Shown piece after piece: positions 21,344 through 31,990 of a stretch of DNA of 64,000 bases (within the stretch, counting starts at the first letter, position 1; the number at the start of each line of letters is the position of its first letter). The notes beneath the pieces are model-generated. The model worked only from the letters and a program-made list of their open reading frames with translations, did not search any database and had not been told where the DNA came from. A program made the translations under genes and the position numbers. Source of the stretch: Clavaria fumosa (lineage: Eukaryota > Basidiomycota > Agaricomycetes > Agaricales > Clavariaceae); the NCBI GenBank assembly GCA_951802425.1, contig OX637799.1, positions 1,488,001 through 1,552,000 of the forward strand. The letters are read 5' to 3'.

Positions 21344-21373
<30 letters not shown>
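21344..21373. repeat. A30 homopolymer after GypC pol
   Basis: Thirty consecutive A residues about 60 bp after the pol stop and 140 bp before the end of the converging antisense gene. It may be a captured poly(A) or a slippage tract. Exact length may vary with sequencing. Confidence 0.8.
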
Positions 21374-21375
<2 letters not shown>

Positions 21376-21515
21376 GAAATTTCGGACAAGTCCAAACTTT
21401 ATACCCGACGTTCTTTCAACCATTTTCTCACATTCTCACATTCCTCACTTATCCCACACGACATACCATACCAAATAGAAAAAGAAAAACATATATAAAA
21501 ACAAAAACAAAATAT

Positions 21516-23052
21516 TTACTTAGAGGACGACTCGCCAAGGAGGAGCATCCGGAGCAGCTCCGCTCCGGCCTTCACCTGGTCCGCCCCCCTCTCCATCATC
21601 TCCAGCGCCCTATCGAGCGCCTCCCTCCCGGACACCCCTCGCGCCACCTCCCGCTCCTTACCCTTCCGACTTGGTCCCGCCTCCGCCTTCTTCTTCTTTG
21701 CCGGCGGCTCCTCCACCAGCTCCACACTGGTATCCTCCTCAATCTCGTCCTCCTCCTCCGGCGTCGTCTCCTCGCGAACCGGTACCCGCGTCGCACCTCG
21801 CCTCGGCCTCTTACTTCCGCTCGCTCCCGCCGCCTTCGGACCTGTTCCGATACGTTAGCAAATGCGGACCCGATACCTTCTCGACATACCTTCCGTTCCG
21901 GACACCGCCGCTCTCTCTGTTTTCGCTCCTGAAACACACCTATCATTTGTCTCATCATGAAAAATAAAAAGAATACCACTTACCTCGCACAGCCGACAGA
22001 CTGCACGATACCTTATACGTCCGGCACCACCGGCACGCTATCCCCTCCACTCCGTAGCACGCCCGCCACTTCCGGGTGCACTCCTTGCACCCCGGAACGT
22101 GCTCCTAATCATTATATCAGACGTCGAAAAAGCCTCACATATCTTAATTAACCACTCACCTTATCTCCAGGCTGCCGCGCAGCCCGGGACTCTATGTCGC
22201 TCTTCGCCCCGCCTCTCCTCCCTCGCCCTCGCTCCGCTGCCTTCCGCCTCGCGATCTCCACCCACACCGGAGTCGCCATCATCCGCGCACCGTCCCGGTG
22301 CACGAACATCGGCTCCTCCACCGACTGCTCGCCTCCCCCGGCCACCGCACTCACCGCCGCCGCCTCGATAACACCGACGGGCGTCACCCCGTCGGTTCCC
22401 CACACGGTCCGATGACCGTCCGGATCCTCCCCTGCCGCCACCTCGTCCACACGCAGCTCTCCGGCGTCTGGTGATATCGTCGTCGTTGTTACCGCCGCTG
22501 CACCGGACTCCGCCGCTCCCGTCGTCGTCGTTGTTGCCGCCGCCGCCGCCTCGCCCTCGTCGTCGCTGTCACTTACGACAATTAAGCGCGCCCGGGCAAG
22601 GCGCGCCCTCTTCTCGGCAGCCCGCCTCTCCTCCGCCTCCGCCTCTGCTGCGGCCCGCTCAGTAGCCGCCCTCTCCTCGCTCGTGCGCTGTTTCTCGGCC
22701 TCGACCTCCTCCCGCCTTCTCGTCCGCTCAGCGGACCACTCGTCCCCGCGGAGCTTCCGCCACTTCTTGAGCCTTCGCGCGACCCGGACGAGTCCCTCGT
22801 CCACCTCCACGTCGTCGTCGATCGCTGCCACATATCCGGCAAGAAAATCGTCCTAAAAACGTTGTCAGTGCGATACAAAAAAAGCACGAAAGATTCTCGT
22901 TCACGCACCGCGTCACCCGCATACGTCCCCACCCACTCCGCGCACTCTCCATCCTGCCCCCGATCCGGCAACTCCTCGCCCGGCGCCATGGCCTGCGCCT
23001 CGGTCATCGCCTGGACTGCGTTTCGAAAGATTGAAGAATCGAAGTTTTCCAT
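21516..23052 (-). CDS. GypC antisense gene with Zn2Cys6-like cluster
   Basis: Five exons on the minus strand, 23052-22909, 22852-22160, 22104-21984, 21928-21890 and 21841-21516, total 1,323 nt, giving 440 aa and a TAA stop. All four introns are GT-AG, 48-56 nt, and every junction keeps the frame. The protein has an acidic N-terminus, a long Glu/Arg/Ala coiled-coil-like stretch (about 75-130), SDSDDEGE, and then C285-x2-C288-x6-C295-x7-C303-x2-C306-x6-C313. That spacing fits a fungal Zn(II)2Cys6 cluster, with basic residues TRKWRA between the second and third Cys. A Lys-rich likely nuclear signal (PPAKKKKAEAGPSRKGKER) and a C-terminal amphipathic helix follow. It lies between pol and the 3' LTR, converging on pol. 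A DNA- or nucleic-acid-binding regulator is inferred; the function is unknown. Confidence 0.85.
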
Positions 23053-23187
23053 TGTCGGAGAGTTGACGTGTTGCTGTCGCTGGAGAAAACACAAGGGTGT
23101 GTTTGGACCTATGTGCACCCACACGACGCGTACTTCACGATCAACAAACCGTTATTTGGCCTTGTTTGGTTGCAACCGAGGGCGGTT

Positions 23188-23209
23188 GCATTTTCAGCCC
23201 CCGGGAGAA
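23188..23209 (+). other. GypC 3' polypurine tract region
   Basis: CGGGAGAA directly before the TGTAAGG of the 3' LTR is the expected plus-strand primer site. The preceding bases repeat those at 16181-16201. Confidence 0.65.
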
Positions 23210-24127
23210 TGTAAGGACCATATGCGATCTAAACACGGAAACATGACAGATACCGACTATCCGGATGTTTTGCGATCCAAAGAAATTACGTGCGATACGA
23301 ACCGATAACGATCCGACACCGTCCGATAACGACCGATAGTATCCGATACATGTCCGATGTCGGACACTTCGGTCTTCAATCCCCCGTGACGATCACAGCC
23401 CACCGCTCTCACACACCGCCCACGCCTCTCTATTTCACCTCTCCAGCACGGTCAGCGCTCGACATACACACTATTCCATTCCCATTCCTTTATTTCATAT
23501 ACCATGCTGTAAATTTCATATTATGATCCCTTTCAACCATTCAATCGTTTAAACGTTTCAAACCCTTTGCAGTACCTTGTCCATTGTTCTTAGTACCCCT
23601 TTGCTGTACCAGCCCCACTTTCCTTCAGTTTATGAGCGGTCCGGACATTTGCTAGTTATCGGACATTTCATTCCTCCGAGCTACTCATTTCCCTTGTGAT
23701 ATAACTCCTTCATGTAACCCTTCACGCGACATGGCGCTGTTCCATGTGTTTTCCGGACATTTCCGTACATTCCAATTTGCTGTACTTACAGAACTGTACT
23801 TAAGTACACTCCGGACCTCTCTGAAATACAGCTTTCTGAACCCCTTCTCTCTGTTAGAAACCTCACCTAAGCTCACCCGTCGTCGCAACCTTCGATCCGC
23901 TGGCCTCCGTCGTTGCCGGCCCTTCGTCTTATCGCACCATCCTTATCGGATTTTATCGGACACATAGCAGAATATCCCGGACACCGTATATTTCTATTTC
24001 TCACATATTTTGAATTCATACTCCACATCCTCAAGGGTGTTTGGTGAATCTCTAACGCCTTACAGGAACCCCTGAAGGACTTGACTGTAATCAAGCAGTT
24101 GCAGCAAGAACCGTAATACCCACTACA
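23210..24127 (+). repeat. GypC 3' LTR
   Basis: 918 bp, sibling of 14244-15161 with an offset of 8,966 and one mismatch at 23944. It is followed by the GCGG target duplication and the interrupted GypB protease. Read in reverse, it may also serve as promoter for the antisense gene starting 158 bp away. Confidence 0.95.
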
Positions 24128-24922
24128 GCGGCCTACATCACCGTGAACGGTGTAAAAGCGTATACGCTTTTCGATTCTGGAAGTACCCCGGACCTGATGA
24201 GCCCGGACTTTGCCTGGGTGACGAAGGTACTGACCTTCCAACTGGATAATCCAGTTCCTATCCAACTCGGCTGTATTGGCAGCCGATCGATGATCACATG
24301 CAGATGCTGCGTAGTGGTAGATTTGGGAGGAATACTGGTGGAGGACCAGTATTTTGATATAGCGAACATCGACCGCTATGATATTATAGTCGGAATGGCG
24401 TTCATGTATGACTGCCGTGTGATACTGGATGTGCACCGACAGGCAATCCGGATTGGCGAAGGGAAGGGGAAAACCCTTCAGGCGATGTCGCCCAGTGAGG
24501 AGACAGAAGCATTACGCGTCCGTATATCGGCTAAGAACATGCCAAGGAAGGAAGCTCAAAAGAGCTGACTACACTCAGGCCCCCGGGATGCGGGTGAGCC
24601 CTGGAAGGGGGGAGAGGCTAACGCCTCTGTAAAGATAGACGATGCCTACCTCGAAGGCAGGCGTGAGTACTGGTTTAACCAGTACACTGAGCTCTTTGGG
24701 GGAGTTCCCCCCAGACCGCCACCATTTCAGGCAGTGAACCACTGCATACCCTTAATAGACGAAAAGCAAGTCTATAATTATTACCTGCCTCAGTGTGCTG
24801 AGGCATTTAAGGAACAATTCCTTGAGAAAGTGAACCGTTATATTACTAATGGTTGGTGGGAAGCAGGAGCGGCATCGCAAGCAGCTCCTATGTTATGCAT
24901 ACCAAAAAGCAGCTGGAACCCG
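24128..24922 (+). pseudogene. pol: GypB protease and N-terminal RT
   Basis: After GypC the GypB frame resumes: aspartic protease AYTLFDSGSTPDLMSPDFAW, strand IIVGMAFMYDCRVILD, then a TGA at 24566-24568. The same frame continues through EGRREYWFNQYTELFGGVPP and the RT N-terminus (AFKEQFLEKVNRYITNGWW, MLCIPKSSWNP). It is cut by copy A1 at 24923. The next codons, LLWTVVDCRKRNANT, are at 34784 on the minus strand, moved there by the LTR-LTR inversion. Confidence 0.9.
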
Positions 24923-25227
24923 TGTCAGGATCGCTTACATAAGCAGGTTGGAAAGGCCAAGAAAGGATCGCGAAAGAGTTGCGGGAAGTTTGCGGACGAG
25001 TCACATGACTCGAATGGGTGGTGGATTACATAATGGGAAAATCACGTGACCCGGGCCTGGACGCATCACGTGACGCACGGGGTCCGAGCATGGGAACGCC
25101 GGCAACTCCCGAACTGTCCGCTATATATACCTTGTCGTTTTCTTACTTGTACCCTTTTCCCCTTATGTTAGTATCGTCATCATCGACCTTACATTAAGTT
25201 GTGTGAACCATGAGACTAAGTCTGACA
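24923..25227 (+). repeat. A1 5' LTR
   Basis: 305 bp, TGTCAGGATCGC to GTCTGACA. It contains a TATA box (CTATATATAC at 25121-25130), the start-region motif ATGTTAGTAT (25165-25174), and E-box-like palindromes TCACGTGA at 25042 and 25066 with a third, mutated to TCACATGA, at 25001. Confidence 0.95.
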
Positions 25228-25239
25228 CAATACTAACAT
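25228..25239 (+). other. GypA self-priming primer-binding site
   Basis: ATACTAACAT at 25230-25239, just after the LTR, is the exact reverse complement of ATGTTAGTAT at 25165-25174, about 40 bp after the TATA box. This is the arrangement of Tf1/sushi-type chromoviruses, whose RNA 5' end folds back to prime reverse transcription. The GypD copy keeps the pairing with changed bases. Confidence 0.7.
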
Positions 25240-25880
25240 CAACCCCTGTCCGCCCTAGCCCCGTGTCCTAACCCGGCTAGCCTGGACCCCTATCTCAAAC
25301 TGTCACACTCTGTGACAGCTTATCCCCCTCATCCTCTTTCTCTTTACCCTGCCCACGGTGTGCAACAGAACCGTGTGAAATTTTTACTGTGTGTAGATAC
25401 ACGTGACCAGACCCAGAGGAAGTCTACTGTGACCCTCCCCAAGAGACACCGAGTGCCAAAGGCCCGGAACTTTGCTTTACAGCTACGTACCAGTGAATCG
25501 TGTAGTGTACAGGGCACGGAAAGGCCCTATACATAGTTTTTCTGTAGTTTCCTGGTCCAGTGGACAGGGCCCTTGCTCTGTGACCATTGTCAGAAGGGCA
25601 CACGGGCAACTCACTAGGAGTTGTGGAGTGACCACCTGGGACACCATTCGGGCCCCACGCTAGCAACAAGTTTTATAGAATAAGAGTTCTATAAGTACCT
25701 AGATACATAGAGAGCAGCCTGAGAGGACAGGACTGCTAAGAGATCGAAGAAATCCTGAGTGCCCAAGGCCCGGAATTCTATTTACAGCGTCTGCGTCTGA
25801 GACTGGGTCGAGCCCAGCTCCCCCCCGATTCCCCCGTTACCGATGTCCCCGAAACCCCATCACCACCACCAGGGTCTGTG
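25240..25880 (+). other. A1 untranslated leader
   Basis: About 640 bp between PBS and gag, nearly identical to the leaders of A2, A3 and A4. I see no conserved ORF. The site TATAGGGCC (near 25530) is where D1 inserted in the A2 leader. Confidence 0.8.
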
Positions 25881-26882
25881 ATGGCTGACCACATCGCCCC
25901 GCCTGAAGTCCATGCCACGAGGCTGGATTTAGTCGTCGCCCCATTTGATGGGCAAAAAAGAAATTTCTGTACATTCCTCCGGTCGCTCCGCCTCCTGTTT
26001 ATGGCGAATCCGATAATCTATGCCACGGACCTGGCAAAGGTCCTCTACACCCTCAGCAAAATTACTGGCGAGGGGTTTGCCGCAGAATGGGCAAATGTGA
26101 AGGGAGAGGAAATCCTGGGTAACAACAAGGTTGGAACCTGGGCAGAATTTGTGGAAGAGATGAAGCAAGCGTTCGATGACCCGAACGACCGTGCGACTGC
26201 CCTCACAGACATTGCAAGGTTGAAACAGGGTGTCATGACGGCACCCGAGTTCTTCGCAAAGTTTGAAACGATGTTCCGAAGAGCGGGGATGACAGAAGTG
26301 GCCGATTCGGACATCCTGGTCCATTGGCTGGAGTCGAATCTGAGCAGGAGGCTAGTGGGAAAGGTCTATGGTGTTTCGCCAATGCCAGAGACCTACGTGC
26401 AGTGGAAGGCACTTGCCGAAAAGCTAGATGCTCAGCAGCGTCGCCTCGATGGAGTCATCGCACAACAGAACTCTGTGTGTCCGGCTCTGCCTGCAACCAG
26501 CCGCCCCCTCCCTCAACAAACCCACTTCGCCCCAGCCCCCTGTCCCTTCCTGGCCCAGCCTCTGGCCCGCACCCCTGCCCCTCCCACCATGCCGCGTCCC
26601 ACCAATGCCGGTGATGCCATGGTGGTGGATCGTGCCCGTGCCCCTGGAGTGTTGCGCACCTGCTTCCGATGTGGCCAAGCTGGTCACATGGTGAGAGATT
26701 GCCAGCTACAGGACACACGTCCGCAGATCCCGAGGCCGCAGGTCCGCACCGTGGAAAGCCAGGTACGTAGTGCAGAGGACTATGAGAATGAGATCGCACT
26801 GCTCCGAGACCGCCTGGATTTGCTTGAGAGAGAGAAGAGGGCTCCTGTTGAGGAGCCGGATTTTGGAGACGAGGCCCAGTGA
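25881..26882 (+). CDS. gag: A1 Gag
   Basis: 333 aa from ATG 25881. Capsid domain over about residues 10-180 (FCTFLRSLRLLFMANP, TWAEFVEEMKQAFDDPNDRA, VHWLESNLSRRLVG), a Pro-rich linker, one CCHC zinc knuckle CFRCGQAGHMVRDC near residue 260 for RNA packaging, and a basic/acidic C-terminal helix (ENEIALLRDRLDLLEREKR). It is intact. The TGA overlaps the first pol codon (GTG) by four bases, with pol in the -1 frame. Confidence 0.95.
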   Translation: MADHIAPPEVHATRLDLVVAPFDGQKRNFCTFLRSLRLLFMANPIIYATDLAKVLYTLSKITGEGFAAEWANVKGEEILGNNKVGTWAEFVEEMKQAFDDPNDRATALTDIARLKQGVMTAPEFFAKFETMFRRAGMTEVADSDILVHWLESNLSRRLVGKVYGVSPMPETYVQWKALAEKLDAQQRRLDGVIAQQNSVCPALPATSRPLPQQTHFAPAPCPFLAQPLARTPAPPTMPRPTNAGDAMVVDRARAPGVLRTCFRCGQAGHMVRDCQLQDTRPQIPRPQVRTVESQVRSAEDYENEIALLRDRLDLLEREKRAPVEEPDFGDEAQ

Positions 26883-29800
26883 GTCCGAACTGGAGTCTCA
26901 GGAGTAGATATCCCAGCCCCCCTCCCGTCCCTGTACCCGCAGCTAGTATCCCAAAATACACTATCTTGCAGCGGAGACACACCCGGATTGGGGCTGAGGT
27001 GAAGGACAAAGCGGAAACGGAAACCACTAAAAGTGAAATACCGAAAAGAGAAAAGGGGACTAGCAGCCAAGTGGAGCCAACAAAGCACCTTGCAGAGGTG
27101 CTGAAGGACACCCTATTGCGTATGCCCCGAGAGCTCTCCATCCAGGTGCACCTGGAGGCTCTCAGCACTGGCAAAGGGGCAACTACGAAAGCCCTTGTCG
27201 ACTCAGGCTGCACCAACTGCTTTATGGACTTGGAGTGGGCGAAAAAAGTGGGATTGGAACCATCTCCCTTGCTGAATCCAATCACCATGTATAATGTGGA
27301 TGGAACACAGAACAGAGATGGTAAGATCCGGTATGGGATGGAGCTGCTTGTGACAGTTGGTGACCACCAGGAGCGGATCCACTTCCTGCTAGGGAAGACC
27401 CAGTCCCACACGGCGATCCTTGGGCATGATTGGCTAAAGCATCATAATCCAGAGATTGACTGGGTGAAAGCTGAAGTAAGGCTCACCCGCTGCCCCAACA
27501 CCTGTGCCTCCTCCCCACACAGCCACCGGTCTCCTGTTCAACCCTCAGTTCCACCAAAAGCGAGTACCCTGGCTTCGGCCAGTATCCTGGACACCTGTTT
27601 TCCCAACACTGGCCCTACCCCTGATTGGCCCAGCCGCTACCCTTTGGTTTTTAGTGAAGCAAAGTGGGATGAGCTCCCCCGCTCCCGCCCTGACTTTGAT
27701 ATCAAAATCGAGTTTAAAACAGACCCTGGACACCTCTCCTCTAAGCTATACTCTCTGACGCGAGAAGAGATGGTGGAAATGAATCACTGGGTGGATGAGC
27801 AGCTAGCTTCTGGACGAATCCGACCTTCGAAGTCCCCGTACGCGAGCCCCTTCTTCTTCAAACGTGAGAAGGACAAGCTGCGGCCGATCATCGATTACTC
27901 TAGGCTGAACTCGTATCTAATCAAAGACAAGTACCCCCTCCCCCTCATATGAGACACTGTGGATGTGTTAAAGGGGGCGACCATCTATTCCAAGATTGAT
28001 GCGAAAGGAGGTTTCCCATCGATGCAAGTCTGGCCAGAACATCAGCACCGCTGTGCTTTCCTAACGCCTCGTGGGCTCTTCGAACCGGCAGTTATGTGGT
28101 TTGGGCTGCAGAATGCGCCTGCAACCTTCCAGCGCTTCATGAACCATGTGTTGAGAGAAGAGATTGCAGGGGGGCATGTCCGAGCCTATGTCGATGATGT
28201 TATAGTGTTTGCAGAGGATTTGGCTACACATCGGTATTGGATGGATCGGGTCTTGAAGAAGTTTGGGGAGAATGGCCTGTGTCTCAGACTCAGCAAGTGC
28301 GAGTTCGAGAAGAGTGAGGTTTTCTTCCTGGGGATGAAGATCTCCCACAACCGTCTAGAGCATGACCCAGCTAAAGGCGCGGCGATCCGTAACTGGCCCA
28401 GACCGAAAAATGTGAAAGAGGTACAGAGATTCAACGGGATGCTGAACTACCTCTGCCGGCACATCCCGAACCTCTCTGCCCGGGCAAAACCACTCTTCCG
28501 GCTGACAGGGAAAGTCCCGTGGAGATGGGAGGAGGAGGAGGAAGCAGCCTTCCAAGATCTCCGCCTGGCACTAGTATCAGCCCCGGTCTTGGCTCTACCA
28601 CAAGACAAAGGGAGATGGAAGGTAGAAACAGATGCGAGCAACTTGGCGACTGGAGGAGTTCTCTCACAGCAGCAGGTGGATGGGACTTGGAGAGTTGTAG
28701 ACTACATCTCCAAAGCCCTCACTGCAGCTGAGAAGAATTACGATGTGTACGACAAGGAGTTCCTAGCTGTAATCCGGGCACTACGCGAGTGGTGGGCTTA
28801 CCTGATTGGGGTGGAAGAGACTATTGAAATCTGGATGGACCATGCTAACCTCCAGTACTTCCGGAAGCCCCAGAAGTTGAAACCGAGGCAGGTCCGTTGG
28901 GTTGGAGAGCTCCAGTGCTTTGACTTCGAGATCAAGTACCATACTGGGAAGTCAAACACAAAAGCGGATGCACTCTCACAGAGGCCAGATTATGGAGAGA
29001 TGGTGGAGGAGGATGCACCAGTACAGGTCTTCCCAGAGGCTGAGACCCGCACATCGTTCACATCGGAGATGGAGATGCTACTCCAGAAAAACAGCGCGGT
29101 ATATGTGCAGAAGCCAGAGGAGCTTGATGATGAGTGGACGAGAGATCGGATGGGACTCTGGCGGAAGGCAGAAATCACTTGGGTGCCCCCAGAAGCACGT
29201 GAGGCAGTGCTCACCTTTGAGCATGACCTCCCCATCGCAGGACACCCTGGTCCATGGAAACTGAGGGCGGCTCTGCTGAGGTCCTATTGGTGGGTGGGCA
29301 TGGTGAAGGATTCCAATCGGTATGCAGGTGGATGTGAGACATGCCAACAAATCAAGCCTGATCATACCAGGCGCGCCGCTCCGCTCCATCCGCACCCTGT
29401 CCCTGAGAGCCCCTGGGCAGTCATCTCTTGGGACATTGTTGGACCTTTCCCCCTCTCACGTGGTCACAATGCAATTCTTGTCATTGTTGACAAGTTTACA
29501 AAACAAACTCTCATCGAAGCTATTGGCCTTGACCTCACGGGACTTGGTGCTGCTCGGATCCTTCGAGACCGGGTCTTCCGCGACCATGGAGTCCCGCAGA
29601 AAGTTGTGAGTGACCGGGGAACCCAATTTGTGTCCAGATTCATGAGGGAGTTTTATGGGATGATTGGAGTTAAGGCGAACCCGAGCACTGCCTTCCACCC
29701 ACAAACAGATGGACAGACAGAGCGGGTCAATCAGGAGGTTGAAGTGTATCTCCGGGCCTATGTTGACCATCTGCAGGATGATTGGGCAGAGTGGCTATCC

Positions 29801-30502
29801 ACAGCCGAATTTGCGCTCAATAACCGTGAGCACTCAGCCACTGGATTCACACCTTTCTATCTGGAGTATGGCCGGCACCCTTGGAATGGTGGTATCCGGC
29901 CGCCTTCTGAAGTGAACCCTGCAGCAGACGAGTGGATGGCCAAGCTCACGGAATCCCGAAGAGCAGCCAGGGATGCAATGGGGAAGGCGGCAGATGTGAT
30001 GAAGGCTAGCTATGATAAAGGAAAGCGCCCGAGTCGTGAATACTCAAAGGGGGACTTAGTCTGGCTGGATACCCGGAACCTGAAAATGGATCGACCATCC
30101 AAGAAGCTTGACAACAAGCAGGCTGGACCCTTCACTATCGAAGAGAAGGTTGGACCAGCAGCATACCGACTCAAGCTCCCCCGAGCATGGCGCATTCACC
30201 GGGTTTTCAATGAGTTGCTACTCACCCCGTATATTGCTCCCTCTTTCCCTTCCCAGAACTTGCCTCCACCCCCACCCCCCACGATTGACGATGACCACTT
30301 GGAGTATGAGGTGGAGGAAATTCTTGATGTCAAGAAGGTTGGACGGGGAGTGAAGTATTTGGTGAAGTGGTTAGGATACCCTGCAGAGGAGAACACCTGG
30401 GAACCTCGTCGCAACCTCACTAATGTTGCACTGTTGCTCCGGGACTTCTTCCAGCAATACCCTGACAAGGCGAAGTTGGCAGGTCGAGACGCCCAGCCTT
30501 AA
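26879..30502 (+). pseudogene. pol: A1 Pol with one nonsense codon
   Basis: About 1,207 codons. Protease (ALVDSGCTNCFMDLEW), RT (YVDDVIVFAEDLATH), RNase H (VETDASNLATGG), integrase zinc finger (HDLPIAGHPG, CETCQ), catalytic core (ISWDIVGPFP, VVSDRGTQF, QTDGQTERVNQE) and a C-terminal chromodomain (EEILDVKKVGRGVKYLVKWL) that would guide insertion to chromatin. The only clear break is TGA at 27950-27952 in RT, where intact copies have CGA (PLPLIRDTVDV), a CpG-type C-to-T change. The pol start lacks an ATG and overlaps gag by GTGA, so frameshifting or stop-restart is inferred. Confidence 0.93.
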
Positions 30503-30513
30503 GAGGGGGGTGA
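30503..30513 (+). other. A1 polypurine tract
   Basis: GAGGGGGGTGA directly before the 3' LTR. The same tract, preceded by the pol stop in CCTTAA, precedes every GypA and GypD 3' LTR in the window. Confidence 0.85.
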
Positions 30514-30818
30514 TGTCAGGATCGCTTACATAAGCAGGTTGGAAAGGCCAAGAAAGGATCGCAAAAGAGTTGCGGGAAGTTTGCGGACGAGTCACGTGAC
30601 CCGAACGGGTGGTGGCTTACATAATGGGAAAATCACGTGACCCGGGCCTGGACGCATCACGTGACGCACGGGGTCCGAGCATGGGAACGCCGGCAACTCC
30701 CGAACCGCTCGCTATATATACTACATCGCTTTCTTACTTGTACCCTTTTCCCCTTATGTTAGTATCATCATCATCGACCTTACGTTAAGTTGTGTGAACC
30801 ATGAGACTAAGTCTGACA
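30514..30818 (+). repeat. A1 3' LTR (recombinant)
   Basis: 305 bp. Its marker bases (CGAACGGGTGGTGGCTTAC; TACTACATCGCTTTC) match the A2 5' LTR and not its own 5' LTR (CGAATGGGTGGTGGATTAC; TACCTTGTCGTTTTC). It is therefore a product of exchange with the 3' LTR of A2. Confidence 0.9.
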
Positions 30819-31857
30819 GAACTCTCCAGTTCCTCAACAGCCAGTCCTCAACTGGCGTAGGCAGCTTTCCCGCTGCCGCATTCTTCTGGGCCTCCTTAAT
30901 GGCCCATCGCATCTTCATTACGGCAGTCATATCATAACTGCCGTCAGGTGCTCCATGATGCGCCTGCTGGTTGAGGGCTATCACCTCCTCAACCGTCTTC
31001 AACTCGACAGCCCACGCACCGGGCTTGATGGACATCCCCGATGGCCAGGGATAGCCATCCGGAGCCCTGTCTGGGCGGGGGGCATTAAAGGGATAACCCC
31101 TTGTCGGAGGCGCAAGCACCATCTCTGCAAACGTTCGTTTATGCCTCAGTGAGGCATCGGGGTTCTGCTGGCTAACACCAGCAGGTGGAAGAGGGGGATA
31201 CCCCTCCTCAATGTTCATGGGGATGTCCACGTCCCCCATAGGCGGTGCTATGTCCGTGTATGAGACAGCAGTGCAGGCCCTTTTAGGGTCCTGCTCCAAG
31301 GGATCCCTGTCAGGTCCCTTCCCTTTCGCCGCCGTTCGCACCGCGGTGAGCTCCTCGTTGGTGCTTGCCAACTTTTCTGTCAAGGAGAGAACCTTCTCCT
31401 TCGCCTTTCTAAGGTTGGCCTCGACCTTATCCAGGCTATTGTAAGCTTTTTCAAGCTTTTGCCGGTGCCTGGCACAAAGGGCATTGCCCCTCTCATACTC
31501 TTCATGCAAGTCATCCAACTTGTGCTGTATCATTCCAAGCTCTGGCTCGAGCTCATGCCTAGCGCTTTCCTGCGCTTCCTTAAGCGTTTGTTGAAACACT
31601 TCGTCCGAGTGCAGCAGCGACTCGAAGATGTGACGACAGAATCCGATACACTGAGTGCACCGGGATCCGTGGGTGATCGCATGGATCATGCGATCCTGGA
31701 CCCAGGGGAGAGTTTCCTCCCCTTGTGACAACGACGGCTGGGACAACCCAGCCGTTCCGACAATGCTCATCGGCAGCGAGTTCCCTGGCGCGAGGCCAGG
31801 GATGGTGGCGGCGCGGGTAGCGCGAGGAGATGGGGTTTCCCCCATCGGATCATCCAT
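30819..31857 (-). pseudogene. GypB extra ORF, N-terminal half
   Basis: 346 codons from ATG 31857, 134 bp after the integrase stop of the same element. Polar N-terminus, then a long coiled-coil-like region (about residues 95-170: QHKLDDLHEEYERGNALCAR, RKAKEKVLSLTEKLASTNEE), a Pro-rich linker, and a region ending PTPVEDWLLRNWRV. It is cut at 30819 by an A1/A2 recombinant LTR. The second half is at 45459-46534; the halves total 2,115 nt, exactly 705 codons. I recognise no known domain. It lies in the same sense as pol between integrase and the 3' LTR, where accessory ORFs of LTR elements are found. Confidence 0.75.
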
Positions 31858-31990
31858 TGTAACAAATGGCTGATGAAGAAAAAGAGAAAAAGAGGGCAGG
31901 CCCTCTTAAGGTTTTGTACCTTACGGTGGAGCCACCACGTGACTTAATCACTGTGGCTAACGACCCAGCGGTCTGGCTCGATCGCGTTTA

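Larger units (their letters stand above)
14244..24127 (+). mobile_element. GypC, complete young Ty3/Gypsy element
   Basis: 9,884 bp with two 918-bp LTRs differing at a single base (C at 14978, T at 23944). It is flanked by GCGG (14240-14243 and 24128-24131), a 4-bp target-site duplication. It carries a PBS, an intact gag-protease ORF, an intact RT-RNase H-integrase ORF, a 30-base A run, an intact spliced gene on the opposite strand and a PPT. It lies inside the protease of GypB. All enzymatic motifs are present and there is no chromodomain, so it belongs to a non-chromoviral Gypsy clade. It is rich in CpG (CCGGA and CGGAC are very frequent), unlike the decayed elements around it. By LTR identity this is a very recent insertion, possibly still competent. 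Confidence 0.95.
24923..30818 (+). mobile_element. GypA copy A1
   Basis: 5,896 bp chromodomain-type Ty3/Gypsy element: LTR, self-priming PBS, leader, gag, pol, PPT, LTR. The left flank ACCCG (24918-24922) does not match the right flank GAACT. It matches the reverse complement of the left flank of A2 (CGGGT, 34785-34789), because the DNA between A1 and A2 has been inverted. Pol carries one nonsense codon, so this copy is close to intact but not autonomous. Confidence 0.95.

Noticed and set aside
22862..23308. 148-codon plus-strand ORF
   Set aside because: Overlaps the antisense gene and crosses into the LTR; no domain, and the minus strand has consistent introns.
26455..27411. 318-codon minus-strand ORF; similar ones at 38320-39153 and 56722-57555 (277 codons)
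   Set aside because: Lies opposite GypA gag and protease in every copy; openness follows from the codon use of the sense genes, with no start context or family match.
24923..30818. Dating A1 by its two LTRs
   Set aside because: The 3' LTR is a product of exchange with A2, so the difference is not a clock.
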